Origin: JAWVFM01 sp963823245
GTDB taxonomy: Bacteria > Actinomycetota > Thermoleophilia > Solirubrobacterales > 70-9
DNA length: 64,000 nucleotides
NCBI GenBank assembly: GCA_963823245.1
Contig: CAWGKQ010000003.1
Location: 62,001 to 126,000, forward strand
Direction of reading: 5' to 3'
The translations under genes were made by a program, and so were the position numbers. The notes beneath the pieces were generated by a model, which ran no database searches, was not told the DNA's origin, and saw nothing but the letters and a program-made list of their open reading frames with translations. How positions within the stretch are numbered: the first letter of the stretch is position 1; every line of letters begins with the position of its first letter. Shown piece after piece: positions 44,821 to 53,941 of this stretch.

Positions 44821-45441
44821 CTACTTCAACCCGAGCTCGCTGGGGTACTTGCTCGCGTACTCGCCGCGCTTCTCCATGACCCCTTCCACGTAGGCGCGCG
44901 TCTCCGCGTAGGGGATGTCGTCCACGGTCAGCGACGAGCCGCCCCACTTGTCGACGGCGTTGAAGCCCGCGTTGTAGGCGGCGAGCGCCGCCACCTCGTT
45001 GCCGTCGTAGCGGTCGAGGAGGTGGCGCAGGAGGTAGCACCCGTAGCTGATGTTGATCTGCGGGTCGTGAAGGTCTGACAGGACGAACGTCGTTCCGCCG
45101 CTCAGCTGCTTGATGTAGTCCGCGGCGTCGGGGGTGATCTGCATGAGCCCGATCGCGCCCGCGCTCGACTCCTGGTCCCGAAAGCGCGACTCCGTGTAGA
45201 TCACGGCGGCGATCAGCGCCGGGTCGAGGTCCTTCTCGGCGGCCTGCTGGCGGATGATGTCCTCGTGCTGGAGGGGGAGCGTGAGCTCCTGGATCGCCTT
45301 CTGCACGTTCACCTGGCTGAGGAGGATCGCCAGGCCGGCGCCGAGGATCAATGCCACCACAGCGCGGCGGCGCCAGACGGCCGTGCGACTTCGGTAGTCG
45401 GTCCGGCGCGCACCGGCTGTCCGCGGCGCGGAGGCGGTCAC
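44821..45441 (-). CDS. Membrane-anchored lytic transglycosylase (SLT domain)
   Basis: This 206-residue protein has one N-terminal transmembrane anchor (residues 27-43) and a goose-type/SLT lysozyme domain from about 60. The catalytic Glu is in YTESRF, followed by GAIGLMQITPDAA and ALAAYNAG. Lytic transglycosylases cleave peptidoglycan glycan strands with formation of anhydro-muramic acid. It overlaps the end of coaE by four bases (ATGA), an unrelated but coupled neighbour. Confidence 0.92.
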   Translation of the reverse strand: MTASAPRTAGARRTDYRSRTAVWRRRAVVALILGAGLAILLSQVNVQKAIQELTLPLQHEDIIRQQAAEKDLDPALIAAVIYTESRFRDQESSAGAIGLMQITPDAADYIKQLSGGTTFVLSDLHDPQINISYGCYLLRHLLDRYDGNEVAALAAYNAGFNAVDKWGGSSLTVDDIPYAETRAYVEGVMEKRGEYASKYPSELGLK

Positions 45442-46064
45442 GCGGCACTCCGGGCGGCCGCGAGCCGCGGCAGGAGCTCCTCGAGCCGGGCACGGAGATC
45501 CTCCAGGTCGCCGTCATTGGCCAACACGAACGTCGCGCGTCGCTCCTTCTCCGCGGCCGGAAGCTGACGGCCGGCGCGGCCCTCGACGAGGTCCGTGCCG
45601 CGATCAGCCGCCCGCCTCGCGCGGGTCTCGTCGCTCGCCGCGACGGCGATCGTCGCGTCGAAGAAGCTCTCCATCCCGGTCTCAAACAGAAGCGGCACCT
45701 CGACCACGGCAACCGAAGTATGGGGCGGCAGCCCGACGACCCAATCGGCGATGCGCTGACCGACGAGCGGATGGAGCACGGACTCGAGCCACGCGAGCTC
45801 GTCCGGCTTCTCGAAGACGACGGCGCCGATCTGGGCGCGGTCCAGCTGTCCGGCCGGCGCCACCTCCGGGCCCCACCGCTGGATCAGCCGGTCTCGAACC
45901 TCATCCGTACCGAGGATGTCGTGGACGACGGCGTCGCTCGAAAGGGTCGCGGCGCCAAGGCTCTCCAGCGTCGCGAGGGCTTCGGACTTCCCCGCGGCGA
46001 TCGGGCCGGTCAGGCCGATCAGCGGCGGGCGTTCACTCTTCGGAAGATGACTCGGGCGCCGCAT
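45438..46064 (-). CDS. coaE: Dephospho-CoA kinase CoaE
   Basis: This 208-residue P-loop kinase has GLTGPIAAGKS near residue 20, the LID/substrate region and ARRAADRGTDL near 160. CoaE adds the 3'-phosphate to dephospho-CoA, the last step of coenzyme A synthesis, so it belongs to the same pathway as the pan genes at 23 kb. The ATG lies 32 bases inside the end of rpsA, so the two are translationally linked, a common actinobacterial pairing. No shorter start is available. Confidence 0.94.
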   Translation of the reverse strand: MRRPSHLPKSERPPLIGLTGPIAAGKSEALATLESLGAATLSSDAVVHDILGTDEVRDRLIQRWGPEVAPAGQLDRAQIGAVVFEKPDELAWLESVLHPLVGQRIADWVVGLPPHTSVAVVEVPLLFETGMESFFDATIAVAASDETRARRAADRGTDLVEGRAGRQLPAAEKERRATFVLANDGDLEDLRARLEELLPRLAAARSAA

Positions 46065-47409
46065 CCTCCGGCTCCGTGTCCTCGGCCGCCGGTTCCGCGT
46101 CCTCAGCGGCCGGCTCGATCAGCTCGGCCTCGGTGGCGGCGGGCTCTTCCTCGACGGCGACGGCCTCATCCTCGGCCGGCGTCTCCGGGAAGACCTCGTC
46201 GGAGACGTCGAGATCGGGAAGCTCGGCGGGGGGCGATTCCGCCTCCTCGGTGAGCTCCGCCGGGATCAGGTCCCTCAGCGGCAGCGCCTGCGAGGGCTGC
46301 GCGCGCTTGACGCTCAGCGAGATCCGGCGGCGCGACTCGTCGATCTCGAGGACGCGCACCCATACCTCCTGGCCGGGCTGTACGACCTCGCCCGGGCTCT
46401 CGACATGGTGGTCGGCGAGCTCGGAGATGTGGACCAGCCCCTCGACACCGGGAACGATCTCGACGAAGGCCCCGAACGCCACGACCTTCGTGACCTTGCC
46501 TTCGAAGGCGTCGCCGGGCTTGTACTCGTTGGTGACCCGAGTCCATGGGTCCTCCTGGGTCTGCTTGAGCCCGAGCGAGATCCGCTGACGGTCGCGGTCG
46601 ATGTCGAGGACCTTGACCCGGACCGTCTCACCGACGGACAGGACCTCCGACGGGTGGTTGACGTGGCTCCACGAGAGCTCGGAGATGTGGATGAGGCCGT
46701 CGATGCCCTCGAGGTCGACGAAGGCGCCGAAGTCGACGATGTTGGAGATCTTGCCCTCCACGACCTGGCCCGGCTGCAGGCGGCCCAGGATCTGCTCCCG
46801 GACCTCCTTGCGCTCCTCCTCGAGGACGGCGCGACGCGAGAGGACCACGTTGTTGCGGCTGCGGTTGAGCTCGATGACGCGGCACTCGAGCGTCTGGCCC
46901 TTGAACTCGTCGAGGTTGTGGACGCGCCGGATGTCGACCAGCGAGGCGGGCAGGAACCCGCGGACGCCGAGGTCGAGGATGAGCCCGCCCTTGACGACCT
47001 CGATCACGACGCCCTCGATCGGCTCGCCGGTCTCCGCGGCGCGCTCGATCTTGCGCCAGGCTTTCTCGAAGCGGGCGCGCTTCTTCGACAGGAGGAGTCG
47101 CCCCTCCTGGTCCTCCTTCGTGAGCACGAGCGCGTCGACCTGCTCGCCGAGCGAGACCTCCTCGCCGGGATCGACCGAACGGCGGATCGACAGCTCGTTC
47201 GAAGGGATGACGCCCTCCGACTTGTAGCCGATGTCGACGAGGACCTCGTCCTTGTCGATGCGCACGACCTCGCCGCTCACGACGTCGCCCTCCTCGAAGG
47301 GCTTTATCGTCGCGTCGTAGTTCGGGACGAGCTGGCCGTCGACCTCGATCATGAGGTCGGTGCTCGTGCTCGGTGGCGCCGGGGCGGTCGCTGTATCGGT
47401 TGCGGCCAA
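46033..47409 (-). CDS. rpsA: 30S ribosomal protein S1
   Basis: This protein has four S1 RNA-binding repeats (about residues 40-105, 125-185, 210-280 and 295-365; the last two contain FGAFVDLEGIDGLIHISEL and FGAFVEIVPGVEGLVHISEL). A long acidic Glu/Ala/Pro tail follows. S1 binds mRNA at the 30S subunit and helps start translation. A -10 hexamer TACACT sits eight bases before the TTG at 47409 (458 residues), so this start is preferred over the GTG at 47439, which lies upstream of the hexamer. The coaE gene starts inside its 3' end. Confidence 0.92.
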   Translation of the reverse strand: MAATDTATAPAPPSTSTDLMIEVDGQLVPNYDATIKPFEEGDVVSGEVVRIDKDEVLVDIGYKSEGVIPSNELSIRRSVDPGEEVSLGEQVDALVLTKEDQEGRLLLSKKRARFEKAWRKIERAAETGEPIEGVVIEVVKGGLILDLGVRGFLPASLVDIRRVHNLDEFKGQTLECRVIELNRSRNNVVLSRRAVLEEERKEVREQILGRLQPGQVVEGKISNIVDFGAFVDLEGIDGLIHISELSWSHVNHPSEVLSVGETVRVKVLDIDRDRQRISLGLKQTQEDPWTRVTNEYKPGDAFEGKVTKVVAFGAFVEIVPGVEGLVHISELADHHVESPGEVVQPGQEVWVRVLEIDESRRRISLSVKRAQPSQALPLRDLIPAELTEEAESPPAELPDLDVSDEVFPETPAEDEAVAVEEEPAATEAELIEPAAEDAEPAAEDTEPEDAAPESSSEE

Positions 47410-47417
47410 GGCGTGAG

Positions 47418-47423
47418 AGTGTA
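47418..47423 (-). promoter_or_regulatory. -10 hexamer TACACT, leaderless rpsA
   Basis: TACACT on the minus strand is eight bases before the TTG at 47409. This is the main evidence for that start. Confidence 0.45.
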
Positions 47424-47453
47424 GAGGCGGCGGGTTCACGGCAGGCGTTGGGG

Positions 47454-47459
47454 TACCCT
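47454..47459 (+). promoter_or_regulatory. -10 hexamer TACCCT, leaderless flavoprotein gene
   Basis: TACCCT is followed by six bases and the ATG at 47466. Confidence 0.5.
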
Positions 47460-47465
47460 CGCGCC

Positions 47466-48632
47466 ATGCCTACGCGGCGGACCAAGCGGGGCGAGGAGCG
47501 AACCCCGCTCGACGCCGAGTGCGACGTTCTCGTCTGCGGCGCGAGCTTCGCCGGCCTCGCCGTGGCGCGCGAGCTTGCCGGCAGCGGAGCCCGGACGCTC
47601 ATCGTCGACCGCTACGAGGTCGGCGAGCGGCAGACCTCGGCGTGCGCCGCCCCGACGGGTTGGCTCGAAGCCCTCGGGCTCGAGGCCTCGATGCGCCAGA
47701 CCTTCGGCGAGCTTGTCATCCACACCCCGCACACCACCGCCCGCATGCCGCTGCCGTTCACGTTCTCCACGTTCGACTACCGCGAGCTCTGCACGCTCCT
47801 CTTTGAGCAGTCCGACGCGGATTTCGAGACGGCCAAGGTTGAGGGCCTGGGCAGCTCGAATGGCGATAGCTCGATCCATGTCGCCACGGACCGCGGCGAG
47901 CTTCGGGCCCCGCTCGTGGTCGATGCGCTCGGGTGGCGGCGGGTGCTCGGGTCCGGCTTCCAGCCTCCCGACGCGCCGCTCTCGCGCGGCCTCGAGGTTC
48001 ATCCTGGCGGCGGCGGCGGCGAGCTCGAGATCTGGATCGACCGTTCGTACGTCCCCGCCGGGTACTCGTGGAGCTTTCCGGCCGCCGAGGAGGTGCGCGT
48101 GGGCGTGGGCTCGTTCGACCCCCGGTTCCACGTCAAGGACCCGACGGTGCGCCTCGCGGGCGACCTCGGACGAGACGCCGTCCGCTACCAGGGCAACTGG
48201 ATCCCCCACAAGCTCCGGCCGGCGACGGAGAACGGCGTCTTCTTCGTGGGCGACTCGGCAGGCCACTGCCTTCCGCTCACGGCTGAGGGAATCCGCACCG
48301 CCCTCTACTTCGGCATCGCCTGCGGCCGCGAGATTCGGCGAACCGTCGACGGCCGGATCTCGCGACGGGCGGCTCTCGATCGCTACGCGGCGTTTTCGGC
48401 CCGGCACGACTTCCACTTCCGGTGGCTCCTGCGCGTGCAGCGGCTCATTCCGCGCGTACCGCCGCGCGTCCTCGCGCCCGCGCTCGACGCGATGGCGGAC
48501 GAGCGCTTCACCCGCTGGGCCTTCGGCCACTACCTGCGCATCGCCCACCCGGCGTATGCGCGAGAGCTCAGCGGACGACGAGAAACGTCCCGGCGAGGAG
48601 CAGCGCGACTCCAGCCAACCGGCTCGCGCTGA
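47466..48632 (+). CDS. FAD-dependent oxidoreductase, geranylgeranyl-reductase-like
   Basis: The ATG at 47466 gives 388 residues. CDVLVCGASFAGLAVARELA near residue 17 binds FAD, and FVGDSAGHCLPLTAEGIRTAL near 260 is the C-terminal FAD motif of the p-hydroxybenzoate-hydroxylase/geranylgeranyl-reductase group. Enzymes of this type hydroxylate aromatics or saturate isoprenoid double bonds; the substrate is unknown. The last 25 residues overlap the convergent YdcZ-like gene by 65 bases and are Arg-rich, so the true end may be slightly earlier. Confidence 0.85.
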   Translation: MPTRRTKRGEERTPLDAECDVLVCGASFAGLAVARELAGSGARTLIVDRYEVGERQTSACAAPTGWLEALGLEASMRQTFGELVIHTPHTTARMPLPFTFSTFDYRELCTLLFEQSDADFETAKVEGLGSSNGDSSIHVATDRGELRAPLVVDALGWRRVLGSGFQPPDAPLSRGLEVHPGGGGGELEIWIDRSYVPAGYSWSFPAAEEVRVGVGSFDPRFHVKDPTVRLAGDLGRDAVRYQGNWIPHKLRPATENGVFFVGDSAGHCLPLTAEGIRTALYFGIACGREIRRTVDGRISRRAALDRYAAFSARHDFHFRWLLRVQRLIPRVPPRVLAPALDAMADERFTRWAFGHYLRIAHPAYARELSGRRETSRRGAARLQPTGSR

Positions 48633-49005
48633 GCGGCACCTTCTCGAGGCCGAGGACGCCGAGGCGATCGATCACCACCGCCGCCGTCAGCTGGCCCGTG
48701 ATCGTCGCGGCGGCGACCCCGCCCGCACCGATCGTCGAGACCGAGATCAGCGCCACGGTCACGTACGCGGCGCCGAGGATCCCGCCGATCAGGTAGTACC
48801 AGGGCACATCGAACGTCGAGCCCAGCCCGCCCGTATGACCCACCAGGAGAACGATGAGGGCGAGGAGCAGGGTCCCTACGAAGAACGAAACCAGGGCCGC
48901 CGGAAGGCTGCCGGTGCTGCGGCCGAGCCCGGCGTTGATCGGCGCCTGCAGGGCGATCAAGCCGCCCACGGCGGCCGTCAGGATCACGGCGAGCCCCCTA
49001 CCCAT
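48568..49005 (-). CDS. YdcZ-like (DUF606) small multidrug-type membrane protein
   Basis: The ATG at 49005 gives 145 residues with five hydrophobic helices. The motif LQAPINAGLGRSTGSLPAAL in the first helices and the GAGGVAAATITGQLTAAVVIDRLG block identify the DUF606/YdcZ family, half-size relatives of DMT transporters. Related proteins form heterodimers or homodimers for export of small molecules; the substrate is unknown. The long frame upstream is antisense to the sigma factor gene. Confidence 0.82.
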   Translation of the reverse strand: MGRGLAVILTAAVGGLIALQAPINAGLGRSTGSLPAALVSFFVGTLLLALIVLLVGHTGGLGSTFDVPWYYLIGGILGAAYVTVALISVSTIGAGGVAAATITGQLTAAVVIDRLGVLGLEKVPLSASRLAGVALLLAGTFLVVR

Positions 49006-49119
49006 TGACGCGGGGATGGTACCCGTGATCTCTTCGCTTGCCCGGTGTTCCAATACCGTGGACTGCCTGCCTGGAGGAGGGTTAATGCCGGCGCCGGCGC
49101 GAACCGCCCAAGGCCAAGG

Positions 49120-50451
49120 ATGACCGAGGATGCTGGGCCCGGACCGCTTGGGCGTACCGCGCTTCGCTGTCAGCCCGACTCCCGGCTCGTCGCGCTGACG
49201 CGGGAGGGCAGCGACGCCGCGTTCGAGGAGGTCGTCGGGCGCTACCAGAGCCGCCTGGTTGGGTTCGCGGCCGGGATCGTCGAGCACGACCGGGCCGAGG
49301 ACGTGGTCCAGGAGTCGCTGATGAAGGCCTTGTCCTCGATCCGCGGCACCGCCACGGAGATCAATCTCCGGCCATGGCTGTACACGATCGTGCGCAACCG
49401 CGCCATCAACAACCTGCGCGACGAGCCCACGTACGAGCATCTCGACGAGGACTACGACGGAGTCCCACAGCCGCCCGACGTCGCAGCCCGCCACGAGGAG
49501 CTTGCGAGCGTCGTCGGGCAGGTCAAGGCGCTGCCCGACGCCCAGAGGCGGGCACTGGTCGAGCGTGAGCTCGAGGGCCGAAGCCACGAGGAGATCGCAG
49601 CCGGGATGGACGTGACCCCGGGCGCCGTGCGCGGTCTGATCTTCCGCGCCCGCACGAGCCTGCGCGATGTCGCCGGCATCCTGATCCCGATGCCCGTGCT
49701 CCGTGCCGTCGCCGGAACCTCGGCAGGCGGGGGCGCCGCCACGGTGGCGGCCGCGGGTGGTGGGGGTGGCTTCGTGAAGCTCGGCGCGACCGTGGGCGTG
49801 GCGGTGGTCGCAATCGGGTCCGGGGTGGCGCTCCACGATCGAGGCGCCTCACGCGACGATCCCGGGCAGGCGAAGATCAGTGCCCAGGAGTCAGCCGACG
49901 TCGACAGCTCGCCCGCGCCCGCGGGTTCCACCACCCAATCCGGCAGCGGCACAGCGATCGACTCGGGCCGCGGGTCGTCGAGCGCCGAGAGATCGGCGGG
50001 CGGCGCCGACTCGGGGCCCTCGGACTCGAGCGGCCCCCGATCGGCGGGCTCCGGGGGAAGCACCGGGCCCTCTCCGGCCAGCGGCTCCTCGGGGCCGACC
50101 GGCGGGTCCGGCAGCGGCCGGCTGTCCGGTGACGGCGGCGAGCACGGCGGGCCCGCCCCGCGAGAAGGCGGCCCCGTGCCCGGCGATGGAGGCGATGGAG
50201 GCGCCGACCATCATGGCCCCGCACCCGGAGACGGCGGCGGAGGCGCCGGCCCGGGGGGACTCGCGAGCGGCGGTGGTACGCATGAGGGCCCGAGCGACGG
50301 CGGGTCAGGCAGCGGCGACGGCGGGTCAGGCGGTGGGCTCCCGCCACCGCCCAGCGGCGACGGCGGGGGCGACGGCTCCAGCGGCGGTGATGGCAGCGGA
50401 TCAGGCTCGAGCGACGGAAGCGCCTGGCCGCTGCCGCCTCTCGGCGACTGA
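49120..50451 (+). CDS. ECF-type sigma factor with transmembrane helix and long Gly/Ser tail
   Basis: The ATG at 49120 gives 443 residues. Region 2 (about 25-95; FEEVVGRYQSRLVGF and AEDVVQESLMKAL) and region 4 (about 130-185; LPDAQRRALVEREL and GAVRGLIFRARTSL) are intact, with no region 3, as in extracytoplasmic-function sigma factors. A Gly/Ala hinge leads to one transmembrane helix (LGATVGVAVVAIGSGVAL, about 228-246). The last 195 residues are Gly/Ser/Pro/Asp-rich low complexity that would lie outside the membrane. No anti-sigma gene is adjacent. The tail itself may be a membrane sensor that tethers the factor. The next gene encodes a secreted calcium-binding protein. Confidence 0.85.
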   Translation: MTEDAGPGPLGRTALRCQPDSRLVALTREGSDAAFEEVVGRYQSRLVGFAAGIVEHDRAEDVVQESLMKALSSIRGTATEINLRPWLYTIVRNRAINNLRDEPTYEHLDEDYDGVPQPPDVAARHEELASVVGQVKALPDAQRRALVERELEGRSHEEIAAGMDVTPGAVRGLIFRARTSLRDVAGILIPMPVLRAVAGTSAGGGAATVAAAGGGGGFVKLGATVGVAVVAIGSGVALHDRGASRDDPGQAKISAQESADVDSSPAPAGSTTQSGSGTAIDSGRGSSSAERSAGGADSGPSDSSGPRSAGSGGSTGPSPASGSSGPTGGSGSGRLSGDGGEHGGPAPREGGPVPGDGGDGGADHHGPAPGDGGGGAGPGGLASGGGTHEGPSDGGSGSGDGGSGGGLPPPPSGDGGGDGSSGGDGSGSGSSDGSAWPLPPLGD

Positions 50452-50553
50452 GCCGGACGAATCTCCGACTCTGTGGCGCCCGCGTGATCCTGGCGCTTCA
50501 GCCGGGTTCCGTAGCTGACGAGTCAATGACGACGGCGCGCCGACCGCAGAGTC

Positions 50554-50569
50554 GAGGCCTCCGGGCCTC
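50554..50569 (+). promoter_or_regulatory. Hairpin directly before the ribosome binding site at 50572
   Basis: GAGGCC (50554-50559) pairs with GGCCTC (50564-50569) across TCCG, two bases before AAGGAGGA. It could end the sigma factor transcript or shield the ribosome binding site of the next gene. Confidence 0.35.
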
Positions 50570-50584
50570 AGAAGGAGGAATCAC

Positions 50585-51205
50585 ATGAGCTCGAGACGAT
50601 CCCGCGGACTCCTTGCGGCGGTTCTCGCCGCAGCGGCGGGGATCCTCGTTCTGGCGCTGCCGGCGGCAGCGTCAGCCAAGGACCGCAACCACGACAAGAT
50701 CCCCGACCGGTGGGAGAAGCACTACAAGCTGTCCCTCAAGGTCAACCAGGCGCATCGCAACCAGGATCGCGACCAGCTGAACAATCGGCAGGAGTTCCGC
50801 GCCGGAACCGATCCGCGCGACGCCGACACGGACGGCGACGGCACCGAGGACGGGGACAACGGCGGCACGATCGCATCGTTCGACAGCGCGACTGGAACCC
50901 TCGTCATCAACGAGTTCGACGGCACCACGCTGACCGGTCAGGTCACCGACGCGACCGAGATCAAGTGCGAGCACGGCGACGGGACGCCCGGCGACGGCAA
51001 GGCCGTCCGCGACGGCGGCGGTCCCGGCGGCGGCACCGGTGATGGCGGTGACGACGATGGCGGCCCTGGCAACCCCGGCGACGACGGCGGCTGCACGGTG
51101 GCCGACCTGGTCCCCGACGCGGCGGTTTCGGAGGCCGAGCTCGACGATGCCGGCACCACGTTCACCGAGATCAAGCTCGGGACCGAGGGCGACTGCCACG
51201 ACTGA
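50585..51205 (+). CDS. Secreted calcium-binding (thrombospondin type 3 repeat) protein
   Basis: This 206-residue protein has a signal peptide (residues 1-31) and then Asp-rich calcium loops. DRNHDKIPDRWE, NQDRDQLNNRQEF and DADTDGDGTEDGD match the thrombospondin type 3/EF-hand-like repeat pattern. A Gly/Asp-rich middle follows, and the last 50 residues are conserved-looking and acidic with two cysteines (GGCTVADLV and GDCHD). It has a strong AAGGAGGA ribosome binding site. Being next to a membrane-tethered sigma factor, it may be its target or a stress-related surface protein. Confidence 0.8.
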   Translation: MSSRRSRGLLAAVLAAAAGILVLALPAAASAKDRNHDKIPDRWEKHYKLSLKVNQAHRNQDRDQLNNRQEFRAGTDPRDADTDGDGTEDGDNGGTIASFDSATGTLVINEFDGTTLTGQVTDATEIKCEHGDGTPGDGKAVRDGGGPGGGTGDGGDDDGGPGNPGDDGGCTVADLVPDAAVSEAELDDAGTTFTEIKLGTEGDCHD

Positions 51206-51229
51206 GGACGGACCAATCCGACCAGGAAA

Positions 51230-51249
51230 GGGCGGCCACACGGCCGCCC
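51230..51249. terminator. Bidirectional terminator between the calcium-binding protein gene and polA
   Basis: GGGCGGCC (51230-51237) pairs with GGCCGCCC (51242-51249) across ACAC. The plus-strand exit reads ATTTCGCT and the minus-strand side reads CTTTCC, so it can serve both convergent genes. Confidence 0.7.
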
Positions 51250-51258
51250 ATTTCGCTG

Positions 51259-53865
51259 CTACTTCGCCGTCAGCCAGTCCTCGCCAACCCCGATGTCCAC
51301 CGCGAGCGGCGGGTCGAGCTCGAAGGCGCCACACATCTCGGCGCGAACAAGCTCCGTCGCGGCGTCCATCTCGCCCTCCGGGCCCTCGAAGAGGAGCTCG
51401 TCATGGATCTGGAGCACGAGCCTGGTCTCCGAGCCCTCGGTGGCGAGTCGCTCGTGGCAGCGGAGCATCGCCACCTTGATGATGTCCGCGGCCGTGCCCT
51501 GGATGACGGTGTTGACCGCCAGCCTCTCCCCGAGTGATCGCCGTTGGCGCTGGCCCGACCGAAGCTCCGGGATGGCGCGACGGCGGCCCATCAGCGTCGT
51601 CACGAACCCGTCGCGCTCCGCGGCGTTGATGGTCTCGTCGATGAACCGCCTGATTGCCGGGAACCGCTCGAAGTAGCGCTCGATGTAGGCGGCGGCCTCC
51701 TCGCGCGAGATCTGGAGACGGTCGGCGAGCCCGAACGCCGAGAGCCCATAGGCGATGCCGTAGTTGACCATCTTCGCCTTCGAGCGCTCCGCGGGCCCGA
51801 CCGCGTCCGCCTGGGCGCCGAGCACCTCCGCCGCGGTTGCGTCGTGGACGTCTTCGCCCGAGGCGAAGATCTCGCGCAGGGCGTCCTCGCCCGCGACGTT
51901 GGCCAGCACGCGCAGCTCGACCTGGTTGTAGTCGGCGGACAGGAGGCGGTTGCCGCCTTCGGCGACGAAGCAGCCGCGGACGGGCCGACCCACGTCGGAG
52001 CGAATCGGGATGTTCTGGAGATTCGGGTTCACGCTCGATAGGCGCCCGGTGGCCGCGGCGACCTGGTTGAAGGTCGTGTGGATCCGGCCGGTCTCCGGGT
52101 CGATCAGGGTCGGCAGGGAGTCGAGGTAGGTGTTCTTGAGCTTCGTGAGCTCGCGCCACGCCTCGACCTTGCCGACGATCTCGTGCTCGTCGCGGATCTG
52201 GGCGAGCACGCGGGCGTCGGTGGAGAAGCCCGTCTTCCCACGGCGCTTCCGCGACAGTCCCAACTCGCCGAATAGGACCTCGCCGAGCTGCTGCGGCGAG
52301 CCGATCGTGAACTCGTGCCCCGCGAGGTCGTAGACCTCGGCCTCGAGCTCGGCGATCCGCTCGGACATCCCCTCGTTGATCGCCGCAAGCCGGTCCGCGT
52401 CGAGGCGGAGGCCGATGCGCTCCATGCTCGCGAGGACCTCGATCAGCGGCATCTCGACGTCGGCCATAAGGCGCTCGAGTCCGAGTTCGGAGATCCGTGG
52501 GCGCTGGCGGCTCGCGAGCTCCCATGTGAGGCGGGCGTCGACCGCGGGGTCCGCGGCCGGCTCACCGTCGAGCGCAAGCTGCCCCTCGGGCTCCGCGGCG
52601 GGCTTTGCCGCCGCGATAGCGAGGTCGGCGGCGAGCTCGTGGAGATCGTAGGTGCGCCGAGCCGGGTCGAGCAGGTAGGCGGCGACCGTCGTGTCGAACT
52701 CCAGGTCGAGGCTGCCCTCGCCGGCCGCCGCCAGGAGCGAGTGGCGCGCGGCACCGCCGAGTGCCTTCAGGTCGTGGCCAATCAGTGGCCGGCCCGCGAG
52801 CTGGGATGCGAGAGCACCGAGGTCGGTCGCCTCCCCGGCGATCACCTCGCCGCCACCGGTGCCGGCCCAGCGGCCATTCGCGATCGCGATCGCCGCGGGG
52901 CCGTCGCCGAGGTCCGCGGGACTCCCCTCCACCGCCTCGACCGAGATCTCCTCCTCGGCCGAGCGTCCGGGAACGACCTCCCCCCACTCCTGGTCGAGCC
53001 GCTCCATCACGGCGCGGAGCTCGAACTCGGCGGCAGCCTCGCGGAGGCGGCTGCGGTCGGGCTCGACTCGCATCGCCTCGCTCACGTCAATCCCCACCTC
53101 GATGTCGTCGGTGAGAATCGCGAGCGCCTTCGACACCCGCGCATCGTCGGCGTGCTCGGTCAGGTTCTGCTTCCGTTTGGCGCCTGAGATCTCATCGACC
53201 GAGTCGAGCACCTTCTCGAGTGACCCGAAGCGCTGCAGGAGCTGCGCGGCCGTCTTCTCGCCGATCCCGGGGACCCCGGGGATGTTGTCCGACGTGTCGC
53301 CCTTGAGGCCGATGAGGTCAGGGACCAGCTCCGGTCCCACGCCGTATCGGTCGACCACGCCCTCGCGGTCGTAGATCTTCGTCTCGGTGATCCCCCTGGA
53401 GGTGGCCATGACGCGGATCCCGTCGTCGACGAGCTGGTAGACGTCGCGGTCGCCCGAGACGATCATCACCGGAATGCCCGCCCGCTTGGCCTGCCGCGCG
53501 AGGGTGGCGATGACGTCATCCGCCTCCCAGCCGTCGATCTTCACGTTGCTGAAGCCGAAGGCCTCGGCGAGCGGCGCGAGGTGCGGCCACTGCTCGCGGA
53601 GAAGGTCGGGGCGCGACGGGCGCCCCGCCTTGTACGGCTCGTAGACCGCGTCGCGGTTCGACATCCCGGCGTCCCAGGCGACGATCACGGCCGCGGGATC
53701 GTGCTCGGTGAGGATCTTGGCCATCATCGACGCGAACCCGTAGATCGCGTTCGTCGGCCGGCCGTCGGCGGTCGCGATCGACTCCGGCAACGCGAAGAAA
53801 GCTCGGTAGGCGAGGCTGTTGCCGTCGATGAGGAAGAGCTCTCGCTGGTCGCCGTTTGCGCTCAC
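51259..53865 (-). CDS. polA: DNA polymerase I with degenerate 3'-5' exonuclease domain
   Basis: This 868-residue enzyme has an N-terminal 5'-3' exonuclease (FLIDGNSLAYRAF and the VSGDRDVYQLVDD and GLKGDTSDNIPGVPGIG segments). A middle domain lacks the DxE and YxxxD catalytic residues of the proofreading exonuclease. The polymerase has motif A DYNQVELRVLANV, motif B RSKAKMVNYGIAYGLSAFGL and motif C QIHDELLFE. It fills gaps in excision repair and processes lagging-strand primers. Loss of proofreading is usual in actinobacterial PolA. It is leaderless (TAGGAT six bases before the GTG). Confidence 0.96.
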   Translation of the reverse strand: MSANGDQRELFLIDGNSLAYRAFFALPESIATADGRPTNAIYGFASMMAKILTEHDPAAVIVAWDAGMSNRDAVYEPYKAGRPSRPDLLREQWPHLAPLAEAFGFSNVKIDGWEADDVIATLARQAKRAGIPVMIVSGDRDVYQLVDDGIRVMATSRGITETKIYDREGVVDRYGVGPELVPDLIGLKGDTSDNIPGVPGIGEKTAAQLLQRFGSLEKVLDSVDEISGAKRKQNLTEHADDARVSKALAILTDDIEVGIDVSEAMRVEPDRSRLREAAAEFELRAVMERLDQEWGEVVPGRSAEEEISVEAVEGSPADLGDGPAAIAIANGRWAGTGGGEVIAGEATDLGALASQLAGRPLIGHDLKALGGAARHSLLAAAGEGSLDLEFDTTVAAYLLDPARRTYDLHELAADLAIAAAKPAAEPEGQLALDGEPAADPAVDARLTWELASRQRPRISELGLERLMADVEMPLIEVLASMERIGLRLDADRLAAINEGMSERIAELEAEVYDLAGHEFTIGSPQQLGEVLFGELGLSRKRRGKTGFSTDARVLAQIRDEHEIVGKVEAWRELTKLKNTYLDSLPTLIDPETGRIHTTFNQVAAATGRLSSVNPNLQNIPIRSDVGRPVRGCFVAEGGNRLLSADYNQVELRVLANVAGEDALREIFASGEDVHDATAAEVLGAQADAVGPAERSKAKMVNYGIAYGLSAFGLADRLQISREEAAAYIERYFERFPAIRRFIDETINAAERDGFVTTLMGRRRAIPELRSGQRQRRSLGERLAVNTVIQGTAADIIKVAMLRCHERLATEGSETRLVLQIHDELLFEGPEGEMDAATELVRAEMCGAFELDPPLAVDIGVGEDWLTAK

Positions 53866-53871
53866 GGCTCG

Positions 53872-53877
53872 ATCCTA
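53872..53877 (-). promoter_or_regulatory. -10 hexamer TAGGAT, leaderless polA
   Basis: TAGGAT on the minus strand is six bases before the GTG at 53865. Confidence 0.5.
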
Positions 53878-53941
53878 CGGTGCGACCGCCGCCCCGATGG
53901 CGAGTTGTAGTCGCTCTCCGACTTCAACTCGCTACCGCGGC

